DNA of 64,000 nt from Rugalucina vietnamica. Lineage: Eukaryota > Mollusca > Bivalvia > Lucinida > Lucinidae. Shown here one piece after another: positions 15,301 to 28,200 of the stretch. Both the position numbers and the translations under genes were made by a program. The stretch lies in NCBI GenBank assembly GCA_964017185.1, contig OZ024875.1, forward strand, positions 45,029,986 to 45,093,985, read 5' to 3'. Within the stretch, counting starts at the first letter, position 1. Each line of letters starts with the position of its first letter. The notes beneath the pieces are model-generated. The model searched no databases and had not been told where the DNA came from. It saw only the letters and a list, made by a program, of their open reading frames with translations.

Positions 15301-18300
15301 TGAAGCAAGTTAACAATTTTCGCACAGTGGAAAATAAGTACAAATACTAACGTACATAAGCAAGTACTATTAACCATTATGAACAAATTCAAACAGAGCT
15401 GAATGCTCGCTCAAAACAACAATGAGATACACAAAAGCAAAACCAGAGCTGTGGTAATACAGCGTAGCTCATCTGAATTGTGCTTTGCCTCTTAAATTGT
15501 TCAAATATCATGTCAACGTTCATAATCTTGACCTCAATGCAACTGGAATGTTTGGATGGTACAGAACAAAAATGCAGATAAATATCTAACAACAGGCCTA
15601 ATATCAACTAAAAAAAATGAAGAAAAGAATGTAACATAAAATTTCGTAGTCCGTATCTTTGACCTCATGTCACTCAGATGGGTTTGGATGGTACAGTACA
15701 GAACTTCAGACCAATATATAACAACCTGTCTGGTATTAATACATAAATAAGATTCATCCACATAAAATTAATAAAACCGGAACAGATGTACCAACTCTGA
15801 CTGGTCAGTAATTGTTCCGCAAGAACAAAATAATTTCGACTGGAAATAGAAATCGAACACAACTTTTCACTAAATATTTCACTACCATTTACGACCGTAG
15901 TAAATGCAGCTTTGGAGAAAAAACATGAGACTTATTTTTGTCGTTGATTCGGAAAACATGACACCCCACTTTCCGAAGACAACGTAATCCTGCTTTAGTG
16001 GCTTAATATGCAAATACTGGAGCAGCAAGCTTCCGTACAGATGTTCAAATAAGATGAGTTTGTATTCGGAATCGTTCCTTATGTTACATGTATATGTGGA
16101 TAATCACGCTTCTCTTTCACGACAGTCAATATACAAATGTATGATTTCATTGGCTGCTTTGCCAAGTACCGAACGCACATGTGTGTGACTGCTTTTGTGT
16201 CGTACATGTCGCATGCTTGCCCAGTACGTACGAGAGCCGATAAGAGTATTGCCACGGGATGATCGTAAAAGCGAAAGGTATCTATTCTTATTAATGTAAG
16301 GCACACATGGGAATGCCGAGGTGATAATCAAATTAGATACGGACACCAGACTGTTTATAGTATACAAACCAGTCCCAGTCTAATCTACTCGAAAATTACT
16401 CTTTTTTTCTGATCAATGGTGGAAATGAAGAAATTCGACCAATTCACTACTCGAATCATAACAGCAAACATGGTTAATGCGTCATACAGGATAATGGGTA
16501 CATTCTTTTCCTTGTCTTAATGATATTAAGTTTTCCTGATAAATAACCTTGACACCAGGGAAAGTTTTCCTGATAACTAACCTTGACGCCAGGGACAGGA
16601 ATGTCAACCGTGACGATATGGCATAAATTTAAACTCGTATGACAAGCAAGTCGGACTGCTATTTCCCAGCAAGGTAGGTCAAGCTACCTAGCCAGCATCA
16701 ACCAAAGCACAGATGGCGAGTACAGCAGAGGCAAGCAAAAAGCGGCAATGTAAAGATAAGCTATATTGTTTGTAAATATACTAACATCTGTATATAGGTG
16801 GGGGCGGAAGGTTTTGAACTGTTGAAACGTACACAATACCCATGGTACTTTGACTAAATGTCTTATAGAATCATGTTGTTGAACCTGAAAAGGAACTCAA
16901 AACACGTTTTGTCAGTTGCTCATTTCTTACTTCAAAATAGCTACACGCTGCACGAGTTGTACCGTCTGACAAACTGACAGCCAAACATAGTCCAATCTCT
17001 CAAATACGCCATTACAGATTATGAGCACATCCGTTTTCTAGTCTTAACAACAATGACAATATTTTCTGCTACAAAATGTAATCAAAGAAAGTGTGCCCTT
17101 TGAGAGGATTGTCTCTATAAATACAGAGCTTCTTTTCAATTATCGACTATAGACTTGTAGGTGTCAAATTAAGTAGATACAATACGACGCTCGTCATAAA
17201 ACGGTGACTTGAACAAACTGAAAAAAGATGACAGAAAAGAAAGAACATAATAATGTTTACTACTTTTAAAATAGTCTTACATATCAATGTTACATGTGCA
17301 TGTGTATCTTAAAGCTCTCACTTGAACGATTTCTTTACCATGGTATTAATCAAACCATTTGTAAAGACGTCTTTTTTATCTTTCACTCTAGATCTATCAT
17401 GCAAACTTAGCTTTGATTGGCACAGTGGTTATACAGAAAAAAGATGGTTGAACATTGTGAATAACAACGACACGACATCAACAACAATGACGGACAAGTC
17501 GATAAGCCTGTTTATACTATAAGCTCAACTATGGGCTTTCGGCCCAGGTGAGCTAAAAGGTATCTGTGTACTACAAAGCCTTCTGTGGCCAGTTGTTTAA
17601 AATTAACGGTGTCGTTAGTTAACAATTTCAAATGACAGTATTACGAATTCACTCTTTTTTTGTTGTTGAAAAAAAAAACACCACTGTATTTGCTTTTGAA
17701 GTCGATAAATAGTTTCTGTGAGAGCAGTATTACAAACTGAAGGCTTAACGACAGTGTTACGCTAACGAATTTTTGAACAACTGGGCCCTGCCTGTTATAT
17801 GTAATGCAGTGTCGCTCCCAAAAGCTAGATAGTAATGCCATGAAGCTACTAATTACAACTGCGAGGTTCATAATTAGATAGATGTTATTGCCAAGAGGGT
17901 CAAAACGGCAAATAAACCAGAATAAATAATGAGCCGCATCGTGAGAAAACCGGTTTTTTGCCTATGCGAAAACAAAGGCGCAGATCAGCTTCGCAGTAAC
18001 TGCGAAGCTGATCAGCGCCTTTGTTTTCGCTACTCGGATAGTACAATTGCTCTTCTTTCTAAATCCGAAATTTCAAGTTTCTAATCATCTTCTGAGACTG
18101 TACAGCCCGGTTTGTGTCGGACCAGGTCGGAAATCCCGAAGCCCGGTTTTCTCGCGTCGCGGCTCAGATAATAAACTGTAGAGAATTAATATTATGGTCC
18201 TTTGGGCAGCTCATATGAAACATAACGTGATGCCTGAATGGATACGATTTCAAAACTTAATGGCTTGCGGTTTCAAGTAAAGAGGTATTAAAAACAATGA

Positions 18301-21300
18301 AAAGGGCAAACGGTAAAAATATACCATTTGTCTGGTCGATTGGTCTCGGAATTAAATAGGTCATGGTCATCAAAGGGCCATGACGGGTGATTGGAGCCAA
18401 AAAGTATGACTTCAAGTTATGTTCCGGAGAAAGGTTTTACATTACTGATCATTCACTCAGACAGGTGAGCTAATAAACAGATAGATAATAAGCACATGAT
18501 TGCAGTTATGCACTACATAAAAACAATTTGACGTACTTCCAGTATTCTTCTGATGCTAGCACCCGTTTTCTCCCTGTGGCCTGTGTAAACACTGTCTCAT
18601 TCCAGAGCCCTGTGAACAGGTCCCCACTGTAGCAGGTACCGTTCTGATATCTCGTCCCGTCAGAACAGTCGGTAGAGGGTAGCTTTAAACGACAGTCTAG
18701 AAAATAAAGGCTAAGTATGTACTTTATTTTAAACGGATTTAAACTGGAAGCTTGATTCATAGATACATTTAATTAAGATCCGGTTAGCATAACAATAAAA
18801 CCTAGCAGCCAGATGTCATGAAGGTCCCCAATCGTCGAGATAAACATTGTCACTTCATCTTTAACATGTTTAGTTTTTGGTGGTAAGTAATTGTAAATCA
18901 AGCACAAAATGATTAGAAAGAGAATTTTAACGCCCGCTGACGATTGAATGAAAAATTTTGCGCGTATCTGCGCTTATGAAAACGTGTTCTAAAATTTCTG
19001 AAAATTTTCATTAGAAAAAGTTTGATATTTTTTTTTATATTTTTGCTCAAAACATTGATTGTGGGAACACGTTAGAACCGCCTCGTTGAGCTTCATTGTA
19101 TGAAATATTACATGGAAATGTGTGTTTTGTATTGAGGCTTAACGTCCCAGTTAACAATTTTTCAGTCATGTCGGGACGGAGCCAACTTTTCCTGCGTTTA
19201 ACCAGTACTGTAGAGAGTTAATGTGCCTTGCTCAAGGACACAACACGGTGACGCCTGTTGGGACGGAAATGTTATCCTGGTGGTATCTAGAATATGTATG
19301 CAAAGAATCGACATAAACAATTATTTTGTTTATAGTAGAATTCCATTCTACCTTGTGTATTCCAGTCCTCGTCACAGCTAGCCCAGGGAAGGGGACTTTG
19401 GAAGGAGGCGAAGAAGAAGAAATGGCACCAGGCAATAATCATATTGTAGTAGATTGAGGTTAAACCTGAACACATCAACATAGCTATACCAATACCTAGA
19501 AAAATCGAAATAAAAGATCAAAGTAAATGTGTATTTAAAGTAGAACGCAATATTCAATAACAATGCCCTTCAAACTAAAGAACTTGTCAAAGCAAACATT
19601 TTGGCTAAAATTTTGTTCAAATCGGTCAAAGAATATGTGTTATTGACATTTGAAATTTTGGAACGAAGTGACTTTTGGCGGCTATTTTGAATATTTTATT
19701 AGAAAACTGTAAAATTTTAAACTTATTCATAATAAAATTTATATTTCAAAACTAATGTAGTGAAATATGGCTAGAATTGATAGTAAATCAAAAGTAGAAA
19801 ATATTCAAACAAACAGAAACAGAAACATATTGATAGTGTTTCAGTAATATTGATTATGCATATTTAATTAGGGCTTAATGACGTCATTAAGCCTTATGAA
19901 TATCTAAGATGGCCGCCTCCATAAACAAACATTGATGAATATTCAAACAAACATAACTTTCTTAATTTGCATCCGATTTTCATACAACATGTACCATATT
20001 GTTAAGGCAAGCAAGTTCCTTCATCCAAGTTGCATTGTTTCAACCTTGCATTTCCCTTTAACTACACAAATTACACAAACGTACTCATTTGTCACTTTCG
20101 TAAAAAGTGCAAACCTATGTACAATTTGGCCTAATATTGTCTGCCAAAATTTATGTACAGAGAGTTGTATGCTCATTCTGTTTTGTCTCCAAATGAGACT
20201 TCCCTTTGTTTGCCATTTTGAGCCAACGGGAATTTTTTTCATTGCTCCAGACTTTACCAAATCATGATCATTATTACTTGGCTTAACCTTCCCATAAGAT
20301 TTAGGCATTGTGTATATGGAGTATTTTCTCTCCGAAACTTATCAAAGGGATGCTACAAAAATAAAGATTCTAAGCAAGCTTCTAACGAATAACTTGCCTT
20401 GAACAGAAATTTAAAGACGAATTTACTTTTATCAGCTTCTAAAGGGATGCTACAATAATAATTAAGATGTGAGCTACTGTTAAATAAGGCCTGGTTTCCA
20501 CGGACACTTTTTCGTTGACAAAGTAGGTTCGTCGCAGAAAAATATGCTCGTTTATGATAAGCGCGATGACTTTGATTTTGATGTAGTAAATTTTCCTTTT
20601 TTGGATGGTGACGTTCCTCGTCGTGCTTCTTATGGTGTATACATTTCGCAACTTATTAGGTTTGCTAGAGTCTGCAATCATGTTACAGACTTCAACGCTC
20701 GAAATAAATGTTTAACGGCAAAACGTCTCTAACAGGGCTATCGGTATCATAAACTTCGAAAAACTTTTTCTAAATTTTATCGCAGACACTATGAATCGAT
20801 TTCTAAATATAATGTTGGGTTAAAGACGCTTTTAAGTGAGGGCCTTTCGGAACCTGAATTTTATGGTGACTTGGTTTACAAATTTAAGAAACTTATAGGA
20901 ATTAAAGATTTTTTCTTTTCAATTCAGAAAAATCATAACACGTTACAGACGTATAGGTTACAACTTGAATGTTATGCGACAGTCTGCATGCTTAGTTTTT
21001 AACCCAATCATGCTGCCTTCTTTAATTGCACGCCGGTGGGTCGGGCGTCAGACTCTATGATGGCCCCGACTTAAAGCTATTCATTTTAGTTGGTTGGGGC
21101 CGGAGCTTCTTGTCTGTTGCTTGGCCCACCGGGGTCCAACTGGTGTTTTTCTTTTGCTCCGGAGTTAGTAGGTTATTCGGCGCCCAGGGATCTCCATCGT
21201 CGGGCAGCTTACTCAATCTGTGAGTCCTGGGTTTTGATTCATCAGGATGTTTATCTTGATTTATATGTTTGTTCTTGATGATTCATTGTCTAGTTAGAGA

Positions 21301-22250
21301 TTCACCACGAGGACCGAAGAACTAACTAAATGTTATGAACCACTGCAGAAGCTGAGGTTGAGGTTAGGCGCCTGTAAAACCGCTTTAAGCCCGCCAGTAA
21401 CTTTGTGTTACTGATCGTTCCAAGGCGATACTTCTGTGGTGGTTCTTTTTGTTTTATGTCTTGGTGTTTAAAATTTTTGTGCTGTTGGCGCCTTATGTGT
21501 GTTTTCATAGTTTTGGTTAAGTTAAGGTAACTGAGTGGGAAAATAGCTGCTCATTCGACTTACGATATGTTTCATGGTATAAGTACCTGATTGTTAGTTT
21601 GGTTTTTTCCCACCTCGGTTTTTGGAGTGGGAATCTTTTTCTGATTGCGCTTTTTCCTGATCTTTGCCTACTTGTACCTTCGTGTAAACACTATTCTGTG
21701 GCGAAGTTTCATTGTCAAATATCTGTGACAAAGGTGAGCGAGCTAAGTAATGTAAGTAATATTTGCTGTGTGTGAACCCAAACTCATTGCCAAAGTTTCT
21801 GTCGCAAATAATCTTCGTCAAAGAAACACTGTCCGTGGAAACCAGGGCTAACTGACCTTGAACAAGTGGCGCGAACTCCCAGCAAGTTGTAGGACCACAG
21901 CTAGTAAACTGGGCGATACATGACTCCATGAAGAATAGAGGGATACCAACAACAGACATAAATATGAGATATGGCACGAGAAAGGCACCGCCGCCATTAC
22001 GGTAGCACAAGTAAGGGAATCTCCAGATATTTCCAAGGCCGACAGCATATCTACAGAACAAAAATGCACTACTTTTAATTATATGATTGAATATTTGAAA
22101 TAAGGCAAAGTGGAATTAACCATTTATAATTTACATGTCACTGATAGGGTGCCTTAGACGGAATATTCCATCGGTGATCCGTAAGAACACGAAGTGCATA
22201 GGATTGCAGGATAGCCAGCTGATCTTAGAATACCTGTACACTTTTGACTT

Positions 22251-22286
<36 letters not shown>

Positions 22287-25200
22287 CCCTTCCAGATCGT
22301 AAGGTCCACGTGACTGTCATAAAGTGAATGAGTCCTATTATGAAGAGACATCCTATTCGGACGTACATGTAATGAGCCGCCCCGTGGGAAAACCAATAAT
22401 GTGGTTTCCGAACAGGTCTGACACAAACCGGACTGCACAGTCACAGAAGATGGCTAGAGGCTTGAAATTTCGGATTTAAGTAGAAGAGGAATTGTACTAT
22501 CCGAGTAGCGAAAACAAAGGCGCTGATCAGCTTCGCGGTTACCGCGAAGCTGATCTGCGTCTTTGTTTTCGCCTATGCAGATTGTTGGTTTTCCCACGAG
22601 GCGGCTCTAATATTGCTTAAATAATTGTTAGAATGCTTCTCATCTTCTTTTCAGGGCTCAGGACTTGAGTTTTATTGTGACTGCTCCATGGTCAGTACCT
22701 GGTCATGTTTTTGTTATAATTTCGGGCATTTCTAGATATTTATTCGCAAGTTTTGTTTGTTTGTATTGGTGTTTAACGTCCTTGTCAACAAATTTGCAGT
22801 CATGTCGGGACGGAGCAACCGCTTCCTGTAAATAAACCAGTACTCAGGGGAGTTAATGTATGCGCAAGTGACAATCGCGAAGCGTACCTACCCTAACATG
22901 GACAGAAGGAAGTCGAGCCTCCCGGTCCAGTTACCCCGAGCCTTGTTCTCATCAACACCAAATGTCTGGGATCTGTCTATAGACCTACCACTGGGCTGCT
23001 CGCTGTCTGTGGCCTGGGAACCCGTTACTATACTTATCTATATCACAAAAACATGCCCATGCAATAAACAGAGATTTCTTAGCTTTAAAATTTTGAAATT
23101 TTCAGCTGAAAAAATTTCGATATTTTCTTTATTTTTGCTCAAAACATAGATTGTGGGAACACGTTAGAACCGCCTCGCCGAGGTGGTTCTAACGAGTACC
23201 CACAATCTATGTTTTGAGCAAAAATAAAGAAAAATAGGTATACCCCTGCAAACCCCAGTTTTATTATATAAAAGTGGGGTACATGGGGGTATACATTTCA
23301 CGGGCATGTTTTCCTGATATATCACAAAAACGAAAATAAAACCGTTGAGATTCATACCTACGTACTTAAATCCGACCAATAATGAAACGCAACGATGAGA
23401 TGTCCTTAATATTTTATTTCTCATTGAGTCTGTTGTGGAATACTCAAATAATCGTATAAAATATCGACTTCACTGAAAATGATGAACACGTTTTTAACGC
23501 GGTTATTCAAAGATACCATAAGCACGGGATTCGAGTATGCGTTTCAAATTTAAGCAGTAATAACGATATTGTTTGCACTTTCACTACTGAGAATCTCGTG
23601 GTATTGAATACATATAAAAAAAATACAAAGCGATAAATGATCGGCGACACATATTGCAATTGATACCGAAGTTGAGGTTAGATCTTTTAGTTTTCTCCTA
23701 TGATAGTGACTGATAGATATGTGCAGTCAATGCAAAAATTCCCGGTTATTTCGTTTTTGCAAACACTTCAATGTTATTGTTTGTTTGTGTTGAGGCTTAA
23801 CGTCCCAGTCAACAATTTTTCAGTCATGTCGGGACAGAGCCAACGCTTCCTGGGATTAAAAAGTACTGTAGGGAGTTAATGTGCCTTGCTCAATGACACA
23901 ACACGGTGACGCCTGTGGGGATCGAACCCAGGACCTCTCGATTCGGAGTCCGACGCTCTACCACTACGCCACCGCGCTCATTATTTATTTTTTTTGAAGT
24001 GTTTGCGATAACGAAGTAACCTGGATTCCTGATTTTACTTTCATTCAATAAATGTTCAATTTCTGCACTGCCTGCACTTGTATATCAGTCAATCGAGTAA
24101 ACGCTATAGACGAAAACTCGAATTACTCACCACAACTTAGGCCAGAATTTCATTGTGCGTCACCCATTCCGTACCACGTGTTTCTCAGCTGTGATCTTGT
24201 AGTCCAGGACCCAAGACCCAAATCATCGAGCTACCCTACATCATGTTGAGGCAGTAATTTGAGTTTATTTTCATGTAGCACTATATCTCGGGCATATCAG
24301 GTCACCGTCTGAATTTTGATTTGAGCCGGCGAACATTGAGTTATCTGCCCTTGTTTGATGTGACCCATCCCTCTAATTTAACGATAAATTTATTGCACCT
24401 TTTGCGCCGAAATGTTTGCTAAAATTGTTTTTCCTCATTTTTAATGTTAGTATCTTATGATTTGCAAAGACCTGGGGCTCGTTTCACAAAGCGTTTTAAG
24501 ACAAATTTTATCCTAAGTTTGAACTTAGGACTAATTTCAGTATAAGATATGTCTCATCCTTAAGATGTCCTAACTTTAGTCCTAACAAAGGACACAACTT
24601 ATGATTGAACTTATTTTATAGTAAACTCAAAATGGCGGACGTTTTTATGTAAAGGGAAAACATGACAAAATATTACCAAGACCGGATTCGAACTCGGATC
24701 GCCTGGACAGAAGACAACATAGCTTACCACTGAGCCACCGAGTCATATTTATTTTAAATTGGTTCAGTACTGATAAAGGCCAAATTTTTATTTTAGTTTG
24801 TTTGTTTGAGTTAATGCTTAACGCCCCATTCAACAGCTATGTTCAAGCCGAAACGTTGCCTCCTATTCATGAGGCGTTCATACAAAATTAGGATGCCATG
24901 GCATCCAAAACGTGCTTCAAATATACTCAGTCAAACTTATAACGCAACAACGATTTATTTGCTATGTAATACAAATAAACTTTATTTCCACTGGATTAGA
25001 TTGCCGTGCGGTTGACACATCCAACAACATCTGGTTGTAACATTCTGTATTATGCGTCTCGAGAAATTAATCATTTTTCACGATCCAAAAGGAAGACTGA
25101 CTTCCAGAATCTCTCAGGAGTCGCATGCCACCAAAATAACCGCTTTGGCCAATCTCATTCGAGCTCAATGGTCCATACTCTGAAAGCCAAATTGTACCCT

Positions 25201-28200
25201 ATTAAATCATAGGCGATTGCTGAACAGCATATATACACATGGAAATGAGTTAGGGAACACCTGTAGTAATGTGACTACCAACCTTAGACTGTTAATATCC
25301 TTCTTTGTAAAAATTATGAAGAATGTTTTGACAATTTGTCAGAATCTCTAGTCTCCAAAGTTGCTTCTATGTGAAAATGGCTAGCATCAAACATAAACTG
25401 CGGCGGAGAGCGGCCATCTTTTATTCAGAAAATATTTGCTAAATTTAAGAAACGCACTGCTTGTCTTTGCGATAACTTCATTGTTTGAACTCACATTGTC
25501 GTTATTTTTCATAAGCATAAAGCTGAGACATAGCTTGTTGAACTTTGATCATAAATTCTTTATTTTCTGACTGACTGTCGGCGATAGGTCCATACTTTCC
25601 CGGGGGTAGGTTTCATGATCGCGTTTTGTTCTTTAGGTATACATTTTGCAGGTTGCAAATGTTGGGCCAGATATTCGATATGAGCCTTTAGGAATCTAAA
25701 CAAGCACGTTCTGGTTATAGTGTCCTAGCGGAATTATTCTTTTACGGCTTTATTTGCAAAATATCCAATACTTTTGCTTTCCATAGAAATCAATGCAAAC
25801 TTTAGATTTTGTATGATTCGTTGGTTTGGAGGTGAAGCATGAAGTTTTAGGTCCAAAGTCGTTTATTCATTCAGAACGATCAGATTCAACATTTTATTCC
25901 AATTTTGCTTTCAAAAATTGAGTTTTGCGGGGTACAGAAGCAAAAAGGCAAACTTGTATTCAGTAAAAGTTGAGTTTTTCACATATGGTATATTGAATCC
26001 TCCGTAGCACAACGACAAAACATTGTGAATTGCCGTAAATCGGTCTGTAGCTAGGCCAAAGTATGAAATATATGTGATAAAAATTTCAGTATCGCCAGAA
26101 AAAAAGAAAATGGATTTTTTCAAACTTTCCCCAAGGGCTAAAAGTGTTCCCTAACTTATTTCCATGTGTATATATGGTAGACTGTATTACATTTCATTGA
26201 AAAGCGAAAACATGCCATAATCGTGATGCGTTGTGTTTGGCTCAGTATAAAATACCAAAGTAAGGCTTATGTGTATGGATGGTTTTACCTAACCATGGTT
26301 TCTAGGCAGGCTCAGACATGAACGGTTCATCAGGAAAACGTGTCCGTGTAATTTTTACCCCCTTGAACCCCACTTTTTATAGCAAAACTTGGGTTTGCAG
26401 GGGTAAACCTTTTTTTCTTATTTTTGCTCCAAAACATAGATTGTGGGTACTCGTTAGAACCGCCTCGGCGAGGCGGTTCTAACGTGTACCCACAATCTAT
26501 GTTTTGAGCAAAAATAAGAAAAAAAAAAACAGATTTTCTACTGAAATCTTTCAATTTTTACAACTTAAAAAAATCCTTGTATATTGCATGGGCGTGTTTT
26601 CGTAAGGTAACCGGTAGCCTAATCAGATAGCACGTCAGTAGCGTATAAACTTTGCTTGGAGCGGTACAAGCAGCCCATGTATTATTTCTCAGGGCCCCAA
26701 TGGGTCATTTTTTAATTTTAACTGCAAACATCATGAACTGTATACATAATTGCTAGTATAACTAGACCTAAGTTCAATATGGCAAATTCCCCAAATGATA
26801 AACAGATCGGCCGCCAGATGCATCAGGTTTATCATACAGTGTATAAGGCAAACACTCGAGTTAAAGAGATTTGGTTTCGATTTGCAGACGAAATAGCCTA
26901 TAGCATTACAATGAAACAGTTGGTAGATCTAAGTGCATGTATTTTTATTGAAATAGAAAGAAAAAAAAGAAAAAAGAGAGAAAAACGGATTCGATCTCGG
27001 ATAGCCCGGTTCATATTATGGCAAAAATACTAATTAAATTACTTGCATAAATCCACTGAGCTATCACCAATATTAAATCAATTCTATTATTTAACTTACT
27101 TGAAACTAACTGTTTGTTGTGTTTGACCTCGAATTGAGATCAATCTTATGAGCAAGTCACATTTTCAATCATAAGACAAGTCTTACCGTTAAGATAGATC
27201 ACAAGTCACTCTCAGAGTAGTCTCGATCATAAGATAAGATATGTCATAAGAGAGCTTCGTGAAACGAGCTACTGATATAATTCTATAACATGGTGTATGA
27301 TAGCATTGGTTGGAGTCATTCTTGTTGAAAATTTATGCTGTTTAATTTTGAAAGAGCCCTGAAAATATTATTTTTTCTGAGAACTATTTCCAAAAGTTTC
27401 TTCTTGTATCTTTCTGAATAAATTATAATTTGTTATGGCACCAGGAATAAACAATTTTGGATTCCTATCGTACGTTTCAGAGTCTTCTATTCGAGTTTCA
27501 TGCAAAACGAAGGATAGAGCAGGCTTTATCGACATGTATTGTTACCCCACCCACTGAACTTATAATAGCAGTTTTCCAACTATCAAAAACAAATATGGGA
27601 CCAAACAAGAAGTTTGGTTCAAAGTTCTTTCATCAAACGAATTGCAACGTAAAGTTGAAAATGAATTTTAACCAAACAGTTAATTATGCAATTTTGGTTG
27701 CCATGGTAACCAATACTACGCTTGCTTTTAAACAGAAGACCACTGCTGCAAGTGTTTAAACTATATTTTGATCATAACTACTATTTTCGTTAACAATTTA
27801 GAAGTCAGGAAAGACTGAGCTTAACAGGCAGGAATAGGGGATATCAAATTTGATGCTTTTCTTTATACCACGCGGATGTGGAAATACACATTTCGTGTTT
27901 TGACCAGAATTGGTAAATGCGGTCGGTTTCAAAAATAAAGTAAATAACAAAAAATCTTAATTGACGAGCAGTCATACATAGCATTATGATAATAGATTGA
28001 GACTTGAAATAAAGCAAACAGGGTGTAGCATAAAAAAAAAACAACAACAACAACAACAACAACAGATTTTCAATACCATTGTGATTATGTCAGAAACATG
28101 CCACTTCTTTTTCTAACATTTTTGAGCTTATAACAATATAAAGTACTTCCGTTCGTTCTTTATTGTATTCCTTTTACACACATAACATATATGTAATACG

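Larger units (their letters stand above)
14945..18330. repeat. Tandem segmental duplication, unit 2
   Basis: This is the shorter partner of 7290-14930, with the same block order. It contains a hairpin MITE at 17930-18166 and another inverted-repeat fragment near 17585-17795 that unit 1 lacks. The whole pair lies inside one intron of gene A, between exons 5 and 6. Confidence 0.8.
24474..27271. mobile_element. Element with GGGGCTCGTTTCACAAAGC ends
   Basis: The left end GGGGCTCGTTTCACAAAGCG is inverted at 27254-27271 (GCTTCGTGAAACGAGC). It interrupts the left arm of the large inverted-arm element; the right arm is uninterrupted at the equivalent place (about 33045). It contains a tRNA-like head, a SINE tail and a palindromic MITE. 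No transposase was recognised. Confidence 0.65.

Noticed and set aside
20021-20308. Minus-strand open frame ([20 protein letters not shown]) hinting at a real protein
   Set aside because: No start context, splice sites or family I could recognise, and the overlapping plus-strand frame of similar length is equally open. Probably chance or an old repeat.
26779-27033. 84-residue open frame with a basic tail ([13 protein letters not shown])
   Set aside because: It lies inside an inserted element and the basic tail comes from an A-rich tract. No homologous family was recognised, so it is not called as a gene.
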